Assembly (NCBI GenBank): GCA_025757745.1
Contig: CP107217.1
Location: forward strand, 806,001 to 870,000
Direction: 5' to 3'
From: Coriobacteriaceae bacterium
GTDB taxonomy: Bacteria; Actinomycetota; Coriobacteriia; Coriobacteriales; Coriobacteriaceae
Length of the DNA stretch: 64,000 nucleotides
Shown here: positions 1 through 8,045 of the stretch, in pieces
Numbering within the stretch: position 1 is the first letter of the stretch
How the letters are laid out: the number at the start of each line of letters is the position of its first letter
The notes under the pieces: generated by a model
The model's database searches: none
Told to the model about the DNA's origin: nothing
The model's input: only the letters and a program-made list of their open reading frames with translations
Program-made: the position numbers and the translations under genes

Positions 1-135
1 TTGCGCGCGGCAAGCGAGCAGGAGATTGCGGAAGTTCGAGGCGTTCCGGCCGATGTCGCCAAAGCGGTCCACGAGGCACTTGTTGCATGGAATGCCGAGC
101 GCGCCCAAGCATCGGCCAGCCGTTCCGAAAACTAA
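1..135 (+). CDS. uvrC: UvrC, C-terminal end (partial)
   Basis: The window opens inside this gene; only the last 44 residues are present, ending with TAA at 133-135. The visible peptide (LRAASEQEIAEVRGVPADVA, then a helix ending KAVHEAL) matches the helix-hairpin-helix DNA-binding tail of UvrC, the incision subunit of the UvrABC nucleotide-excision repair nuclease. In many actinobacteria uvrC is followed by rapZ and whiA; here rapZ lies about 11 kb downstream, with the sialic-acid genes in between, which supports the identification. The short length makes this a family-motif call rather than a full-domain call. Confidence 0.75.
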   Translation: MRAASEQEIAEVRGVPADVAKAVHEALVAWNAERAQASASRSEN

Positions 136-325
136 ACGCGCTTCTAAACAACTGATATACATGATTGGCTGATTTTCAATCATTTATTTCGCGGCGATTA
201 CCTGCTGATTTCGGGTTTTATTAACGCTAAAACGTTTGACTAGCCATGGCGAATAACCCTGCTATCCTGCGGGTTGACGAAGACTGATATCTCACCTCGT
301 CGATACATACTGTCTGTCGAATCGT

Positions 326-354
326 TTGTCAATGAATTCGGTGAACGGTAGTAA
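326..354 (+). promoter_or_regulatory. Candidate promoter of the sialic-acid operon
   Basis: A -35-like TTGTCA (326-331) is separated by 17 bases from a -10-like TAGTAA (349-354). The -10 lies inside a perfect palindrome, as expected for a repressed promoter. The -10 match is only moderate, so the transcription start is uncertain. Confidence 0.4.
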
Positions 355-364
355 ATACCGTTCA
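342..364 (+). promoter_or_regulatory. Operator-like palindrome upstream of the transporter
   Basis: TGAACGGTA (342-350) and TACCGTTCA (356-364) form a perfect 9-base inverted repeat around a 5-base centre. It overlaps the -10 region of the candidate promoter. The size and symmetry fit a dimeric repressor such as a GntR, LacI or ROK-type regulator. No regulator gene lies in the cluster, so the binding protein is unknown. I did not find a second copy in the window. Confidence 0.55.
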
Positions 365-500
365 AGCGTATGTATGTATCGGTCGCCGAGCGCGGCACCC
401 AAGTTGGGTTTGTCGGTAAGTAAGGTATATATCGTCCGCAAGTTGCGCGGGGGCAAGTCTAGGTGCTCCCGGGTAAGATTCTCTATTGATAGGAGAAGAC

Positions 501-2114
501 ATGGCCATCATCAACAAGGGTATGTCCAGGCGTTCGTTCCTCGGCCTCACCGGCAGCGTCGCTGCTGTCGCAGGGCTTGGTCTCACCGGCTGCGGTGGCA
601 GCTCTAGCGACGAGGGTTCCGCTTCCGGTTCCACCGATTCCGCCAACCGTGGCGGCGGCGTGATCACCGCTGGTTCCGCTTACGCTCCGTCCAGCTTCGA
701 CCCCGCCAGCACCGGCTCCGCTGTGGGCCTGGGTGCTAACTGGCACGTCGTCGAGGGCCTCTACGGCATCGATTACCACGACTACAGCACCTTCAACGAG
801 CTCGCCACCGACGACCCCAAGTCTGTGGACGACACCACTTTCGAGGTTACCATCCGCAAGGGCGCCAAGTTCTCCGATGGCACCGAGGTCACCGCTGACG
901 ATGTCGTTGCCTCCTACACCGCTTGCGCCGCTTCCGCTACCTATGCTCCGTTCTTCCAGCCCTTCGAGTCCATCGAGGCTAAGGACGCCAGCACCGTGAC
1001 GGTCAAGACCAAGGTCCCCAACTTCTCTCTGCTCAAGGATCGTCTTGCCATCATCCGCGTTACCCCGGCCACCCAGACCGAGGAGGATCGCGCCAAGCAG
1101 CCGATCGGCTCCGGCCCCTGGATGTACGACTCTATCTCCGATACCGAGATCACCCTGGTTCCCAACCCCGAGTACAACGGTGAGTATGCTGCCGAGGATA
1201 AGAAGATCCAGTACAGCATCCTGACCGACCCCACCGCTCGCGTTACCGCTCAGCAGGAGGGCTCCACGCTCGTTATGGAGCTCGTTACCGCTGACGCCGT
1301 CGACCAGCTCGAGAGCGCCGGCTGCAAGATCGATAACGTTCAGGGTTTCGGCACCCGCTTCATCATGTTCAACGTCGCCAAGGAGCCTTGGAACAACGTC
1401 AAGGTCCGTCAGGCTGTCATGTATGCGCTCGACACCGAGAAGATGGTCAGCAACACCTTTGCCGGCCTTGCCACCGCTGCCAGCTGCTACCTGCCCAAGA
1501 GCTTCACCAATTATCATGAGGCTTCCACGGTGTACAAGACCGACGCCAAGAAGGCTAAGAAGCTCATCGAGGAGTCCGGCATCACCCCGGGTGCCATCAC
1601 CCTGCGCACCACCGACAACGAGCAGATCAAGGGCATGGCCGCCCAGGTCAAGAACGACCTCGACGCTCTCGGCTTTGAGGTGACCATCCAGACCGATACC
1701 TCGCCGGCCACCTACGCTGCCATCGACGGCGGCGAGGCCTACGATATCCTCCTTGCCCCTGGCGATCCTTCCTGCTTCGGCGCTGACCCCGACCTGCTGC
1801 TCAACTGGTGGTATGGCGACAACGTCTGGATGCAGACCCGTTGCCCGTGGAAGGAGTCCGCTGAGTGGCAGAAGCTTCACGGTCTCATGGACGAGGCTCT
1901 TGCCGCCGAGGGCGACGAGCAGCAGAAGAAGTGGAACGAGTGCTTCGACATCATCGCCGACAACGCCGTTCTGTACCCCGTTGTCCACGTCAAGACCGTC
2001 TCCGCTTCCTGGGACGATCCGTCCACCGCGCCCAACGGCGAGGCTCTCGACGGCTTCAAGGGCATCGGCACGACGAGCATGTCCTTCAGGGGCGTTGCGA
2101 CCGTCAAGGCGTAA
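501..2114 (+). CDS. Dpp-type ABC transporter solute-binding lipoprotein, probable sialic acid binding
   Basis: This 537-residue protein belongs to family 5 of extracellular solute-binding proteins (peptide/nickel type). The N terminus has a twin-arginine-like SRRSFLGLTG stretch and a lipobox LTGC with the lipidated Cys at residue 31, so it should be anchored on the outer face of the membrane. The start at 501 is chosen because AGGAGA lies seven bases upstream; a longer reading from 486 lacks such a site. It is the first gene of the transporter operon and is followed by a hairpin at 2179-2211 that could raise its level over the permeases. The neighbouring nanA, nanK and nanE suggest N-acetylneuraminate as ligand, as for SatA/NanB-type proteins; the sequence alone cannot exclude peptides. 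Confidence 0.85.
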   Translation: MAIINKGMSRRSFLGLTGSVAAVAGLGLTGCGGSSSDEGSASGSTDSANRGGGVITAGSAYAPSSFDPASTGSAVGLGANWHVVEGLYGIDYHDYSTFNELATDDPKSVDDTTFEVTIRKGAKFSDGTEVTADDVVASYTACAASATYAPFFQPFESIEAKDASTVTVKTKVPNFSLLKDRLAIIRVTPATQTEEDRAKQPIGSGPWMYDSISDTEITLVPNPEYNGEYAAEDKKIQYSILTDPTARVTAQQEGSTLVMELVTADAVDQLESAGCKIDNVQGFGTRFIMFNVAKEPWNNVKVRQAVMYALDTEKMVSNTFAGLATAASCYLPKSFTNYHEASTVYKTDAKKAKKLIEESGITPGAITLRTTDNEQIKGMAAQVKNDLDALGFEVTIQTDTSPATYAAIDGGEAYDILLAPGDPSCFGADPDLLLNWWYGDNVWMQTRCPWKESAEWQKLHGLMDEALAAEGDEQQKKWNECFDIIADNAVLYPVVHVKTVSASWDDPSTAPNGEALDGFKGIGTTSMSFRGVATVKA

Positions 2115-2178
2115 GACTCGCTTGAGTCTGTATGCAGGATGTCGGCCGTTGGGACCGTATCCTCATAGTTGAAACAAA

Positions 2179-2211
2179 GACCCGGGCGGCAACGATGTCG
2201 CTCGGGTCTTG
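2179..2211 (+). terminator. Attenuator hairpin between binding protein and permease
   Basis: A stem with arms AAGACCCG and CGGGTCTT plus an inner GCG/CGC helix lies between the binding-protein gene and the first permease. There is no long T run, so partial termination or 3' end stabilisation of the binding-protein transcript is more likely than full stop. Confidence 0.55.
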
Positions 2212-2271
2212 TAATGAGTATCCGTACTCATATACCAGTTGGTCCTACCGACAAAAGAAAGGGGAGAGAAC

Positions 2272-3228
2272 GTGAACAACTTGCTACGTTTGATTGGAAG
2301 GCGTCTTGTGGCGCTGCCGATCATGGCATTGGGCGTCACCGTCCTGGTGTTCTTCCTTATGTCGTTCTCCAAGACCGACCCCGCCTACACGGCGTTGGGT
2401 GACGGTGCCTCGCCCGAGGCGGTTGCCGAGTACCATGAGAAGTATGGTCTGGACGACCCCTGGCCTGTGCGCTACGTGCGCTATATGGGCGATTTGATTC
2501 ATGGCGACATGGGTACCTACGGCGCTGCCCGCAACTCCGTTGCCAAGCGCATCTCCACGGCCCTGCCCGTCACGATGCAGCTGACCTTCATCGGTCTTGC
2601 CATCGGTGCGGTCGTTTCGTTTTTGCTCGGCGTCATCGCGGCACTGTATCGCGACAAATGGCCGGACCAAGTGATCCGCGTCTTTTCCATCGCCGGCTTG
2701 GCAACCCCGTCGTTCTGGCTTGCCGTTCTGTTGATCCTGCTGTTCTCTTCCTACCTTAAGGTGCTCCCGGCATCGGGTGCTCTGCCTCACTTCACCACGA
2801 ATCCGGTTGGCTATCTGGGACGTATGATCATGCCCGCTATCGCCTTGGCATTTCCGCTGACGGGCCAGATGACTCGTATCGTGCGTACCGCCATGGTCGA
2901 GGAGCTCGACAAGGACTATGTCCGTATGGCTCGTGGCGCCGGCGTTCCCGAGAAGGTCGTCGTCGGCATCAACGTTCTTCGCAATGCGCTGATCACCCCG
3001 GTCACCACCCTCGGTCTTAAGATCGGCTACCTCATGGGCGGCGCCGTCGTCATCGAGGTTATCTTCAACCTCCCCGGCATGGGCACTGCGATTCTGCAGG
3101 GCGTTCAGGGCAACGAGGCGAACCTGGTTCAGGGCGTCGTTATCGTCGTTGCTCTTGCCTTCATCATCATCAACATCGTGGTTGACATGCTCTACCTGCT
3201 CATCAACCCGCGCATCAGGACGGTGTAG
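2272..3228 (+). CDS. Dpp-type ABC transporter permease (DppB family)
   Basis: This 318-residue integral membrane protein is a BPD-type inner-membrane component of the DppB/OppB class. It shows the N-terminal helix, a large external loop and a core of about five more helices. The EAA-type loop that contacts the ATPases is visible as RMARGAGVPEKVVV in the C-terminal half. GTG at 2272 is the preferred start because AAAGGGGAG lies just upstream; an upstream in-frame reading from 2239 has no such site. It pairs with the permease half of the next gene to form the transport channel. Confidence 0.88.
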   Translation: MNNLLRLIGRRLVALPIMALGVTVLVFFLMSFSKTDPAYTALGDGASPEAVAEYHEKYGLDDPWPVRYVRYMGDLIHGDMGTYGAARNSVAKRISTALPVTMQLTFIGLAIGAVVSFLLGVIAALYRDKWPDQVIRVFSIAGLATPSFWLAVLLILLFSSYLKVLPASGALPHFTTNPVGYLGRMIMPAIALAFPLTGQMTRIVRTAMVEELDKDYVRMARGAGVPEKVVVGINVLRNALITPVTTLGLKIGYLMGGAVVIEVIFNLPGMGTAILQGVQGNEANLVQGVVIVVALAFIIINIVVDMLYLLINPRIRTV

Positions 3229-3231
3229 ATT

Positions 3232-5247
3232 ATGGTAAAGATTCGAGAGAAGCAAACCGAGCAGCTCGAGAAGGCTGCCTCCAAGGGGCTCAAGCTCGGT
3301 GGCTGGAAGAAGATGACGCTGTCTTCTAAGATTGCCGCCGTCGTGCTGGTGCTGGTCGCCCTGACTGCGATTTTGGCGCCCCTTCTTGCCCCCTATAGCC
3401 CGGTCGAGATCTTTACGGCTCGCCAGGCTCCCGGCAACGGATTTATCTTCGGTACCGACGATAAGGGTCGCGACATTCTGTCGCGCATGCTCTACGGCGG
3501 ACGTTACTCGCTGATTATCGGCTTTGGTGCTACCGCCATGGCTTTGGTCTGTGGTTCCGTTGTCGGCGCTCTTGCAGCGGTTTCGCGCAAGTCTATCTCT
3601 GAGGCGATCATGCGTATCCTGGACATCATCATGTCCATCCCGGGTATCGCCCTCGCAGCCGTTTTCGTTTCCATCCTGGGCAATTCCGTGCCGTCGATCA
3701 TCTTTGCGATCGGCTTTATGTACACCCCGCAGATCGCCCGTATCGTGCGCGCCAACATCGTGTCCGAGTACGGTGAGGACTATGTCCGCGCGGTCATCGT
3801 GTCCGGCGCCAAGGCTCCGTGGATTCTGATCAAGCATGTTCTGCGTAACTGCATCGCTCCGATTATGGTCTTCACCGTTACCCTGGTCGCCGACGCCATT
3901 ATCTTCGAGGCCTCGCTGACCTTCATCGGCGCCGGCATCCAGGAGCCCACCGCTACCTGGGGCAACATTCTCGCCGACGCACGCGGTGGCGTGCTCGCTG
4001 GCCGTTGGTGGCAGGCACTGTTCCCGGGCCTGGCCATCATGATCACCTGCCTGGCGCTCAACATCCTCTCCGAGGGCATTACCGACGCCATGGCCGCTGC
4101 TCCCTCCGCCGCCCTGGATCCGACCGATTCCTCCAAGCGCCGCGAGGCCGACCTGCTGGTTTCCGACCCCGTTCGTGCCTACAAGGAGCAGGCTCAGTCC
4201 CTGTCCGCCCGTCTTGGCGCACTGCGCGATGTCGAGCTCAAGCGTAACGACCGCCATGTGCCCGATGAGTCCGTTGAGCCGATCCTTTCGGTCCGCGATT
4301 TCTGCATCCAGTTTGAGCACCACGGTGATATCAACGTCGTCGACCACGTTAACTTTGACGTCCGTCCCGGCCAGACCATGGGCCTGGTAGGCGAGTCCGG
4401 CTGCGGTAAGTCCATCACCACGCTGGCCATCATGGGCCTGACCGACGATGACGAGCATCTTTCCGGCGAGGTTCTCTGGGAGGGCCGCGACCTGCTCAAG
4501 ATGAGCAAGAAGGAGTGGTTCGGCCTGCGCGGTACCGATATCGCCATGGTCTATCAGGACGCCCTGTCCTCGCTCAACCCCTCCATGCTCATCTCTGCCC
4601 AGATGAAGCAGCTCACCAAGCGCGGCGGCACCCGTAGCGCCGAGGAACTCCTGGAGCTCGTGGGCCTCGACCCCAAGCGTACGCTCGAGAGCTATCCGCA
4701 CGAGCTTTCCGGTGGTCAGCGTCAGCGCGTTCTGATCGCTATGGCCCTTACCCGCGACCCCAAGCTGGTTATCTGCGACGAGCCCACGACCGCTCTGGAC
4801 GTTACGGTCCAGAAGCAGGTCATCAAGCTGCTCAACGACCTTCAGGCCAAGCTCGGCTTTGCCATGATCTTCGTTTCGCACGACCTGGCGCTGGTCGCCG
4901 AGGTCGCCCACAACATCACGGTTATGTACGCCGGCCAGGTTATTGAGCAGGCGCCCACCAAGGAGCTGCTCACCAACCCGATTCACGAGTACACCCGCGG
5001 CCTTCTGGGTTCCGTCCTGTCCATCGAGAGCGGTTCGGGCCGCCTGCACCAGGTGCCCGGCGCCGTTCCGAGCCCGCGCGATTTCCCCAAGGGCGATCGC
5101 TTCGCGCCCCGCTCGAGCCATCCGCGCATTGGCCTGGACACCCGTCCGGTCTTCAAGCGCGTGCCCGGCACCGAGCACTTCTATTCCGAGCTCCCCGACG
5201 AGGTGCTCAAGGCAAATGGTTTGACCCCTCACGCGGAGGTGATGTAG
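3232..5247 (+). CDS. Fused ABC permease-ATPase (DppC-DppD fusion)
   Basis: One 671-residue chain carries two transporter modules. Residues 1 to about 285 are a DppC-type permease with TM helices and the loop beginning RAVIVSGAKAPW. After a charged linker, residues from about 348 form a DppD-type ATPase with Walker A GESGCGKS near residue 387, signature LSGGQRQR, Walker B-like LVICDEPT and the oligopeptide-family C-terminal extension. Ordinary Dpp systems encode these on separate genes. The same permease-ATPase fusion is, as I recall, a trait of sialic-acid transporters of the SatABCD (Haemophilus ducreyi) and NanBCDF (Bifidobacterium breve) type, supporting a sialic-acid role here. Only 3 bases separate it from the preceding gene, so translation is probably coupled. 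Confidence 0.88.
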   Translation: MVKIREKQTEQLEKAASKGLKLGGWKKMTLSSKIAAVVLVLVALTAILAPLLAPYSPVEIFTARQAPGNGFIFGTDDKGRDILSRMLYGGRYSLIIGFGATAMALVCGSVVGALAAVSRKSISEAIMRILDIIMSIPGIALAAVFVSILGNSVPSIIFAIGFMYTPQIARIVRANIVSEYGEDYVRAVIVSGAKAPWILIKHVLRNCIAPIMVFTVTLVADAIIFEASLTFIGAGIQEPTATWGNILADARGGVLAGRWWQALFPGLAIMITCLALNILSEGITDAMAAAPSAALDPTDSSKRREADLLVSDPVRAYKEQAQSLSARLGALRDVELKRNDRHVPDESVEPILSVRDFCIQFEHHGDINVVDHVNFDVRPGQTMGLVGESGCGKSITTLAIMGLTDDDEHLSGEVLWEGRDLLKMSKKEWFGLRGTDIAMVYQDALSSLNPSMLISAQMKQLTKRGGTRSAEELLELVGLDPKRTLESYPHELSGGQRQRVLIAMALTRDPKLVICDEPTTALDVTVQKQVIKLLNDLQAKLGFAMIFVSHDLALVAEVAHNITVMYAGQVIEQAPTKELLTNPIHEYTRGLLGSVLSIESGSGRLHQVPGAVPSPRDFPKGDRFAPRSSHPRIGLDTRPVFKRVPGTEHFYSELPDEVLKANGLTPHAEVM

Positions 5248-6075
5248 ATGAGCGAGACCGCAGTCAACGGCGTCGAGCCGATCATCTTCCTTGATGACGT
5301 CCACGTCACCTTTAGGACCCGTACCGGCTCGATTCTGCACCCCAACCTGGTTCACGCCGTCCAGGGTGTAACGATTAAGCTCATGCCCGGACAGACCATC
5401 GGCATCGTCGGCGAGTCCGGTTGCGGAAAGTCCACCACGGCTAACGTCATGTGCGGCCTGCAGGCCCCCACGAGCGGCAAGGTCTACTTTAAGGGCAAGG
5501 ACGTCACCAAGCGTACCGCCGAGGACCGTCGCCACATGGGTCGCGTCATCTCGGTCGTGTTCCAGAACCCGGCCACGGCGCTCAACCCCCGCATGGTCGT
5601 TCGCGAGCAACTGCTCGACCCCATGCGCGTCCACAACCTGGGTACCGAGGCCGAGCAGGAGAAGCGCGTCAAGGAGCTCTTGGAGCTCACCGGTCTGCCC
5701 TCCTCCGCCGCCGAGGTTCTTCCCGGCCAGCTTTCGGGCGGCCAGCGCCAGCGCGTCGCAATTGCCCGTGCCCTGTCGCTGAACCCCGATGCCATCATCG
5801 CCGACGAGCCCACCTCGGCTCTGGACGTTTCGGTCCGCGCGCAGATTCTCAACCTGCTGACCGACCTTAAGAAGGAACTCGGCCTGGCTATGGTGTTCAT
5901 CAGCCATGACATCCAGACGGTCCGCTATATTTCCGACGACATCATCGTCATGAATGGCGGCAAGATCGTCGAGCAGGGCGAGGCCAAGCAGGTTTTCCAG
6001 CATCCTCGAGACCCCTACACTAAGATGCTGCTCGGCGCTGCGCCGTCGCTGCTGCATCCCAAGCTCGGCGAGTAA
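5248..6075 (+). CDS. Dpp-type ABC transporter ATPase (DppF family)
   Basis: This 275-residue ATPase completes the transporter with the ATPase half of the preceding fusion. Walker A (GESGCGKS), Q-loop, signature LSGGQRQR and Walker B (AIIADEPTSALD) are intact. Its ATG directly follows the TAG of the fusion gene, so the two are translationally coupled. It is shorter than typical DppF proteins because the C-terminal Cys-containing extension is largely missing, ending soon after LLGAAPSLLHP. Confidence 0.87.
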   Translation: MSETAVNGVEPIIFLDDVHVTFRTRTGSILHPNLVHAVQGVTIKLMPGQTIGIVGESGCGKSTTANVMCGLQAPTSGKVYFKGKDVTKRTAEDRRHMGRVISVVFQNPATALNPRMVVREQLLDPMRVHNLGTEAEQEKRVKELLELTGLPSSAAEVLPGQLSGGQRQRVAIARALSLNPDAIIADEPTSALDVSVRAQILNLLTDLKKELGLAMVFISHDIQTVRYISDDIIVMNGGKIVEQGEAKQVFQHPRDPYTKMLLGAAPSLLHPKLGE

Positions 6076-6091
6076 CTTCGCTTTCCCTCCC

Positions 6092-6119
6092 GTGCGCCCG
6101 GTTCCCTTGCCGGGCGCAC
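6092..6119 (+). terminator. Hairpin after the transporter operon
   Basis: GTGCGCCCGG (6092-6101) pairs perfectly with CCGGGCGCAC (6110-6119). No T run follows, so it may stabilise the upstream message or act as a weak terminator before the esterase genes. Confidence 0.5.
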
Positions 6120-6155
6120 CTCCGTTGCGATTTCGAAAGGTTGGGTTCACGAGCC

Positions 6156-7133
6156 ATGCCAAGTGCTCAGGAGCTACAACATCAATTTGGTGAATATCGA
6201 GGCGCTATGTCCCGTCCATCAGATTTCGATCTCTTTTGGAAGGATCGCATGGCCGAGGCTGACGCCGTCGGGCTTGACTATGCGATCGAGGCGGCATCGG
6301 TCACCGATGCCGTGACCTGCCAGCTTTTCGATCTCTGGTATACCGGCATGTGCGGCGCTCGCCTGCACGCCAAGTACCTTAAACCTGTCTCGGACGAGCC
6401 CGTGCCATTGGTACTTCAGTTCCATGGGTATCCGGGTGCAAGCCGCAGCTGGTTTGAGCAGGCGTCGTTTGCGGGCATGGGCATGGCACTCATCGCCCTC
6501 GACTGCCCCGGCCAAGGAGGTCCCTCCGAGGACATTGGTGGATTTGAGGGCACGACGGTCGCGGGCCATATCGTCGCCGGTATCGACGGCGACTCGGCCA
6601 ACCTCTACTATGTCCGCTTGCACCAAGATATCCGCATTCTTTGCCGTATTGTTCGTGAGCTCGAGGGCATCGATCTTGCCCGTGTATTTGTGAACGGCGC
6701 ATCGCAGGGCGGCGGTTTGGGCATTGCGACCTGTGCGCTTAACAGCGAGCTTATCAATCGCGCCGCCATCCTCTATCCCTTCCTGTCGGATTTCCGCCTG
6801 GTCTGGGATTTGGATGCCGACGACATTGCCTACGAGGGTCTGCGCTATTGGTCTCGCTGGTTTGACGAGGACTCGACTCGTATTGACGAGGCCTATGCCA
6901 AGCTGGCGTACTTCGATTCCAAGAACTTTGCCCCCATAGTCAAATGCCCCGTGCTGTTTGGCACGGGCACAGCCGATATCGTCTGTCCTCCGGCGACGCA
7001 GTTTGCAGTCTACAACAACCTGACCTGTGAAAAGCGTCATGAGTTCTTTGAAGGCTTCGGTCACGAGGAGATTCAGGATTTTGACGATCTGATCATTCCA
7101 TTTTTCTGCAAGGGAGGGGAGGCTCATGTCTAA
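6156..7133 (+). CDS. Acetyl-xylan-esterase family hydrolase, probable sialic acid O-acetylesterase
   Basis: This 325-residue alpha/beta hydrolase belongs to the AXE1/cephalosporin-C-deacetylase family. The catalytic triad is visible as Ser183 in NGASQGG, Asp274 in TADIVCPP and His303 in FGHEEI; an oxyanion-loop sequence QFHGYPG lies near residue 90. No signal peptide is seen, so it acts in the cytoplasm. Its place between a sialic-acid-type transporter and nanA suggests that it removes O-acetyl groups from imported sialic acids so that NanA can act; this is inferred from context. The start at 6156 gives a compact N terminus; an upstream TTG at 6141 lies too close to AAAGG to be better. Confidence 0.8.
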   Translation: MPSAQELQHQFGEYRGAMSRPSDFDLFWKDRMAEADAVGLDYAIEAASVTDAVTCQLFDLWYTGMCGARLHAKYLKPVSDEPVPLVLQFHGYPGASRSWFEQASFAGMGMALIALDCPGQGGPSEDIGGFEGTTVAGHIVAGIDGDSANLYYVRLHQDIRILCRIVRELEGIDLARVFVNGASQGGGLGIATCALNSELINRAAILYPFLSDFRLVWDLDADDIAYEGLRYWSRWFDEDSTRIDEAYAKLAYFDSKNFAPIVKCPVLFGTGTADIVCPPATQFAVYNNLTCEKRHEFFEGFGHEEIQDFDDLIIPFFCKGGEAHV

Positions 7134-7977
7134 GTGCGAGAGCAATATCGATGAGCTGATTGTCCCCGAGCTTGCGGGAATTGCTGGGACGGTTTCGTCA
7201 AGGCTCTCTGATTTCCGGGATTGGCGCGGCGATGCTTCTGCGGATGTTTCCGAGTTGGAGACAGCCGCTTCGGACCTTGAGGTTTGCGGGCTGACCGTTA
7301 CGGCGATTGATTTCGCCAATCCGTGCGCGCGCTACTCCGAGGTTTCCTTTGAGCTCGGCGGGTATGTCGTGCACGGCCGTTTGATTGAGCCCTCTGGTTG
7401 CGCCCGAAGATCCGAGCTTGTTCCGCTGTGTCTGATGTTCCATGACATCGACCGACCCGTGCGGGGATGGCATCACATGACGCGGTTTGCCGCCATGGGA
7501 TATGCCGTGCTTGCGCTGGACGATGAGACTATTGGATCCAGCGATCTGCAGCAGGGGATTACCTCGCCTGCTTTTGTCGAGCGTGTCCGTTGGGGCTGCG
7601 CGTTGGCGAAGGTTGCGCGCAACCTTGATGGCATGGATCCCGACCGCATCTTTGCATGGGGCGAGGGCCTTGGCGGCGGTGTCGCGCTGGCGGTTTCTGC
7701 TCTGGACGAGCGGGGCCTTGCCTGCACGGCGCTTGCCAATCCGCTTCCCAGCGGTCTCGAGACGCTTTCGCCTCGGGTTCGTGGCTCGGTGCTCATGGGC
7801 ACATCGCTCATGGATACCGTGAGTGATCCCAAGGGCCAGTTTGCCGTATTCAACGGTCTTGAGTGTGACCGGAGGCATATCATCTATGCCAAATACGCTC
7901 ACGAGCGCATCAATGCGTTCGAAAACGAAGTCGTCGACTTCTTTAACCAAACGTTCTATTCGTGTTCTTTGGCCTAG
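7126..7977 (+). CDS. Esterase-family paralogue lacking the catalytic serine
   Basis: This 283-residue protein is a diverged paralogue of the preceding esterase and overlaps it by 8 bases, implying coupled translation. The two align clearly around the nucleophile elbow and the C terminus (GQFAVFNGLECDRRH against TQFAVYNNLTCEKRH). The elbow reads WGEGLGGG, so the nucleophile Ser is replaced by Gly181. The Asp (MDTV) and His (AHERI) equivalents are kept. It is therefore unlikely to be an active serine esterase and may be a regulatory or stabilising partner, or an enzyme with a changed mechanism. The reading frame is intact, so it is not an obvious pseudogene. Confidence 0.75.
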   Translation: MSKCESNIDELIVPELAGIAGTVSSRLSDFRDWRGDASADVSELETAASDLEVCGLTVTAIDFANPCARYSEVSFELGGYVVHGRLIEPSGCARRSELVPLCLMFHDIDRPVRGWHHMTRFAAMGYAVLALDDETIGSSDLQQGITSPAFVERVRWGCALAKVARNLDGMDPDRIFAWGEGLGGGVALAVSALDERGLACTALANPLPSGLETLSPRVRGSVLMGTSLMDTVSDPKGQFAVFNGLECDRRHIIYAKYAHERINAFENEVVDFFNQTFYSCSLA

Positions 7978-8045
7978 ACGGCCTGGACACCGCCAACAAG
8001 AGTGGGCGGCATAGGGCTGCCCGCCAGACAACTAAGGAGATTCTT

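Larger units (their letters stand above)
136..500 (+). promoter_or_regulatory. Regulatory region upstream of the sialic-acid cluster
   Basis: This 365-base stretch has no convincing gene. It holds the control region for the transporter operon: a candidate promoter and overlapping palindrome at 326-364, several AT-rich tracts (170-240), and a GGTATA motif at 424-429. The ribosome-binding site AGGAGA lies at 491-496. No uvrC terminator is evident. Confidence 0.5.

Noticed and set aside
236..268. TTGACT/TATCCT promoter upstream of the sialic-acid operon
   Set aside because: The spacing is 21 bases; the candidate at 326-354 is better placed.
483..1988. Long minus-strand frame opposite the binding-protein gene
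   Set aside because: No ribosome-binding site or recognisable domain; it overlaps a clear lipoprotein gene. The same applies to similar mirror frames opposite gap, pgk, gpmI, oppA, nrdD and pgi.
2284..6162. Very long minus-strand open frame (about 1290 codons) opposite the transporter genes
   Set aside because: It mirrors four well-recognised plus-strand genes; the translated sequence is low-complexity Asp/Gly/Arg-rich, as expected from the reverse strand of GC-rich, codon-biased genes.
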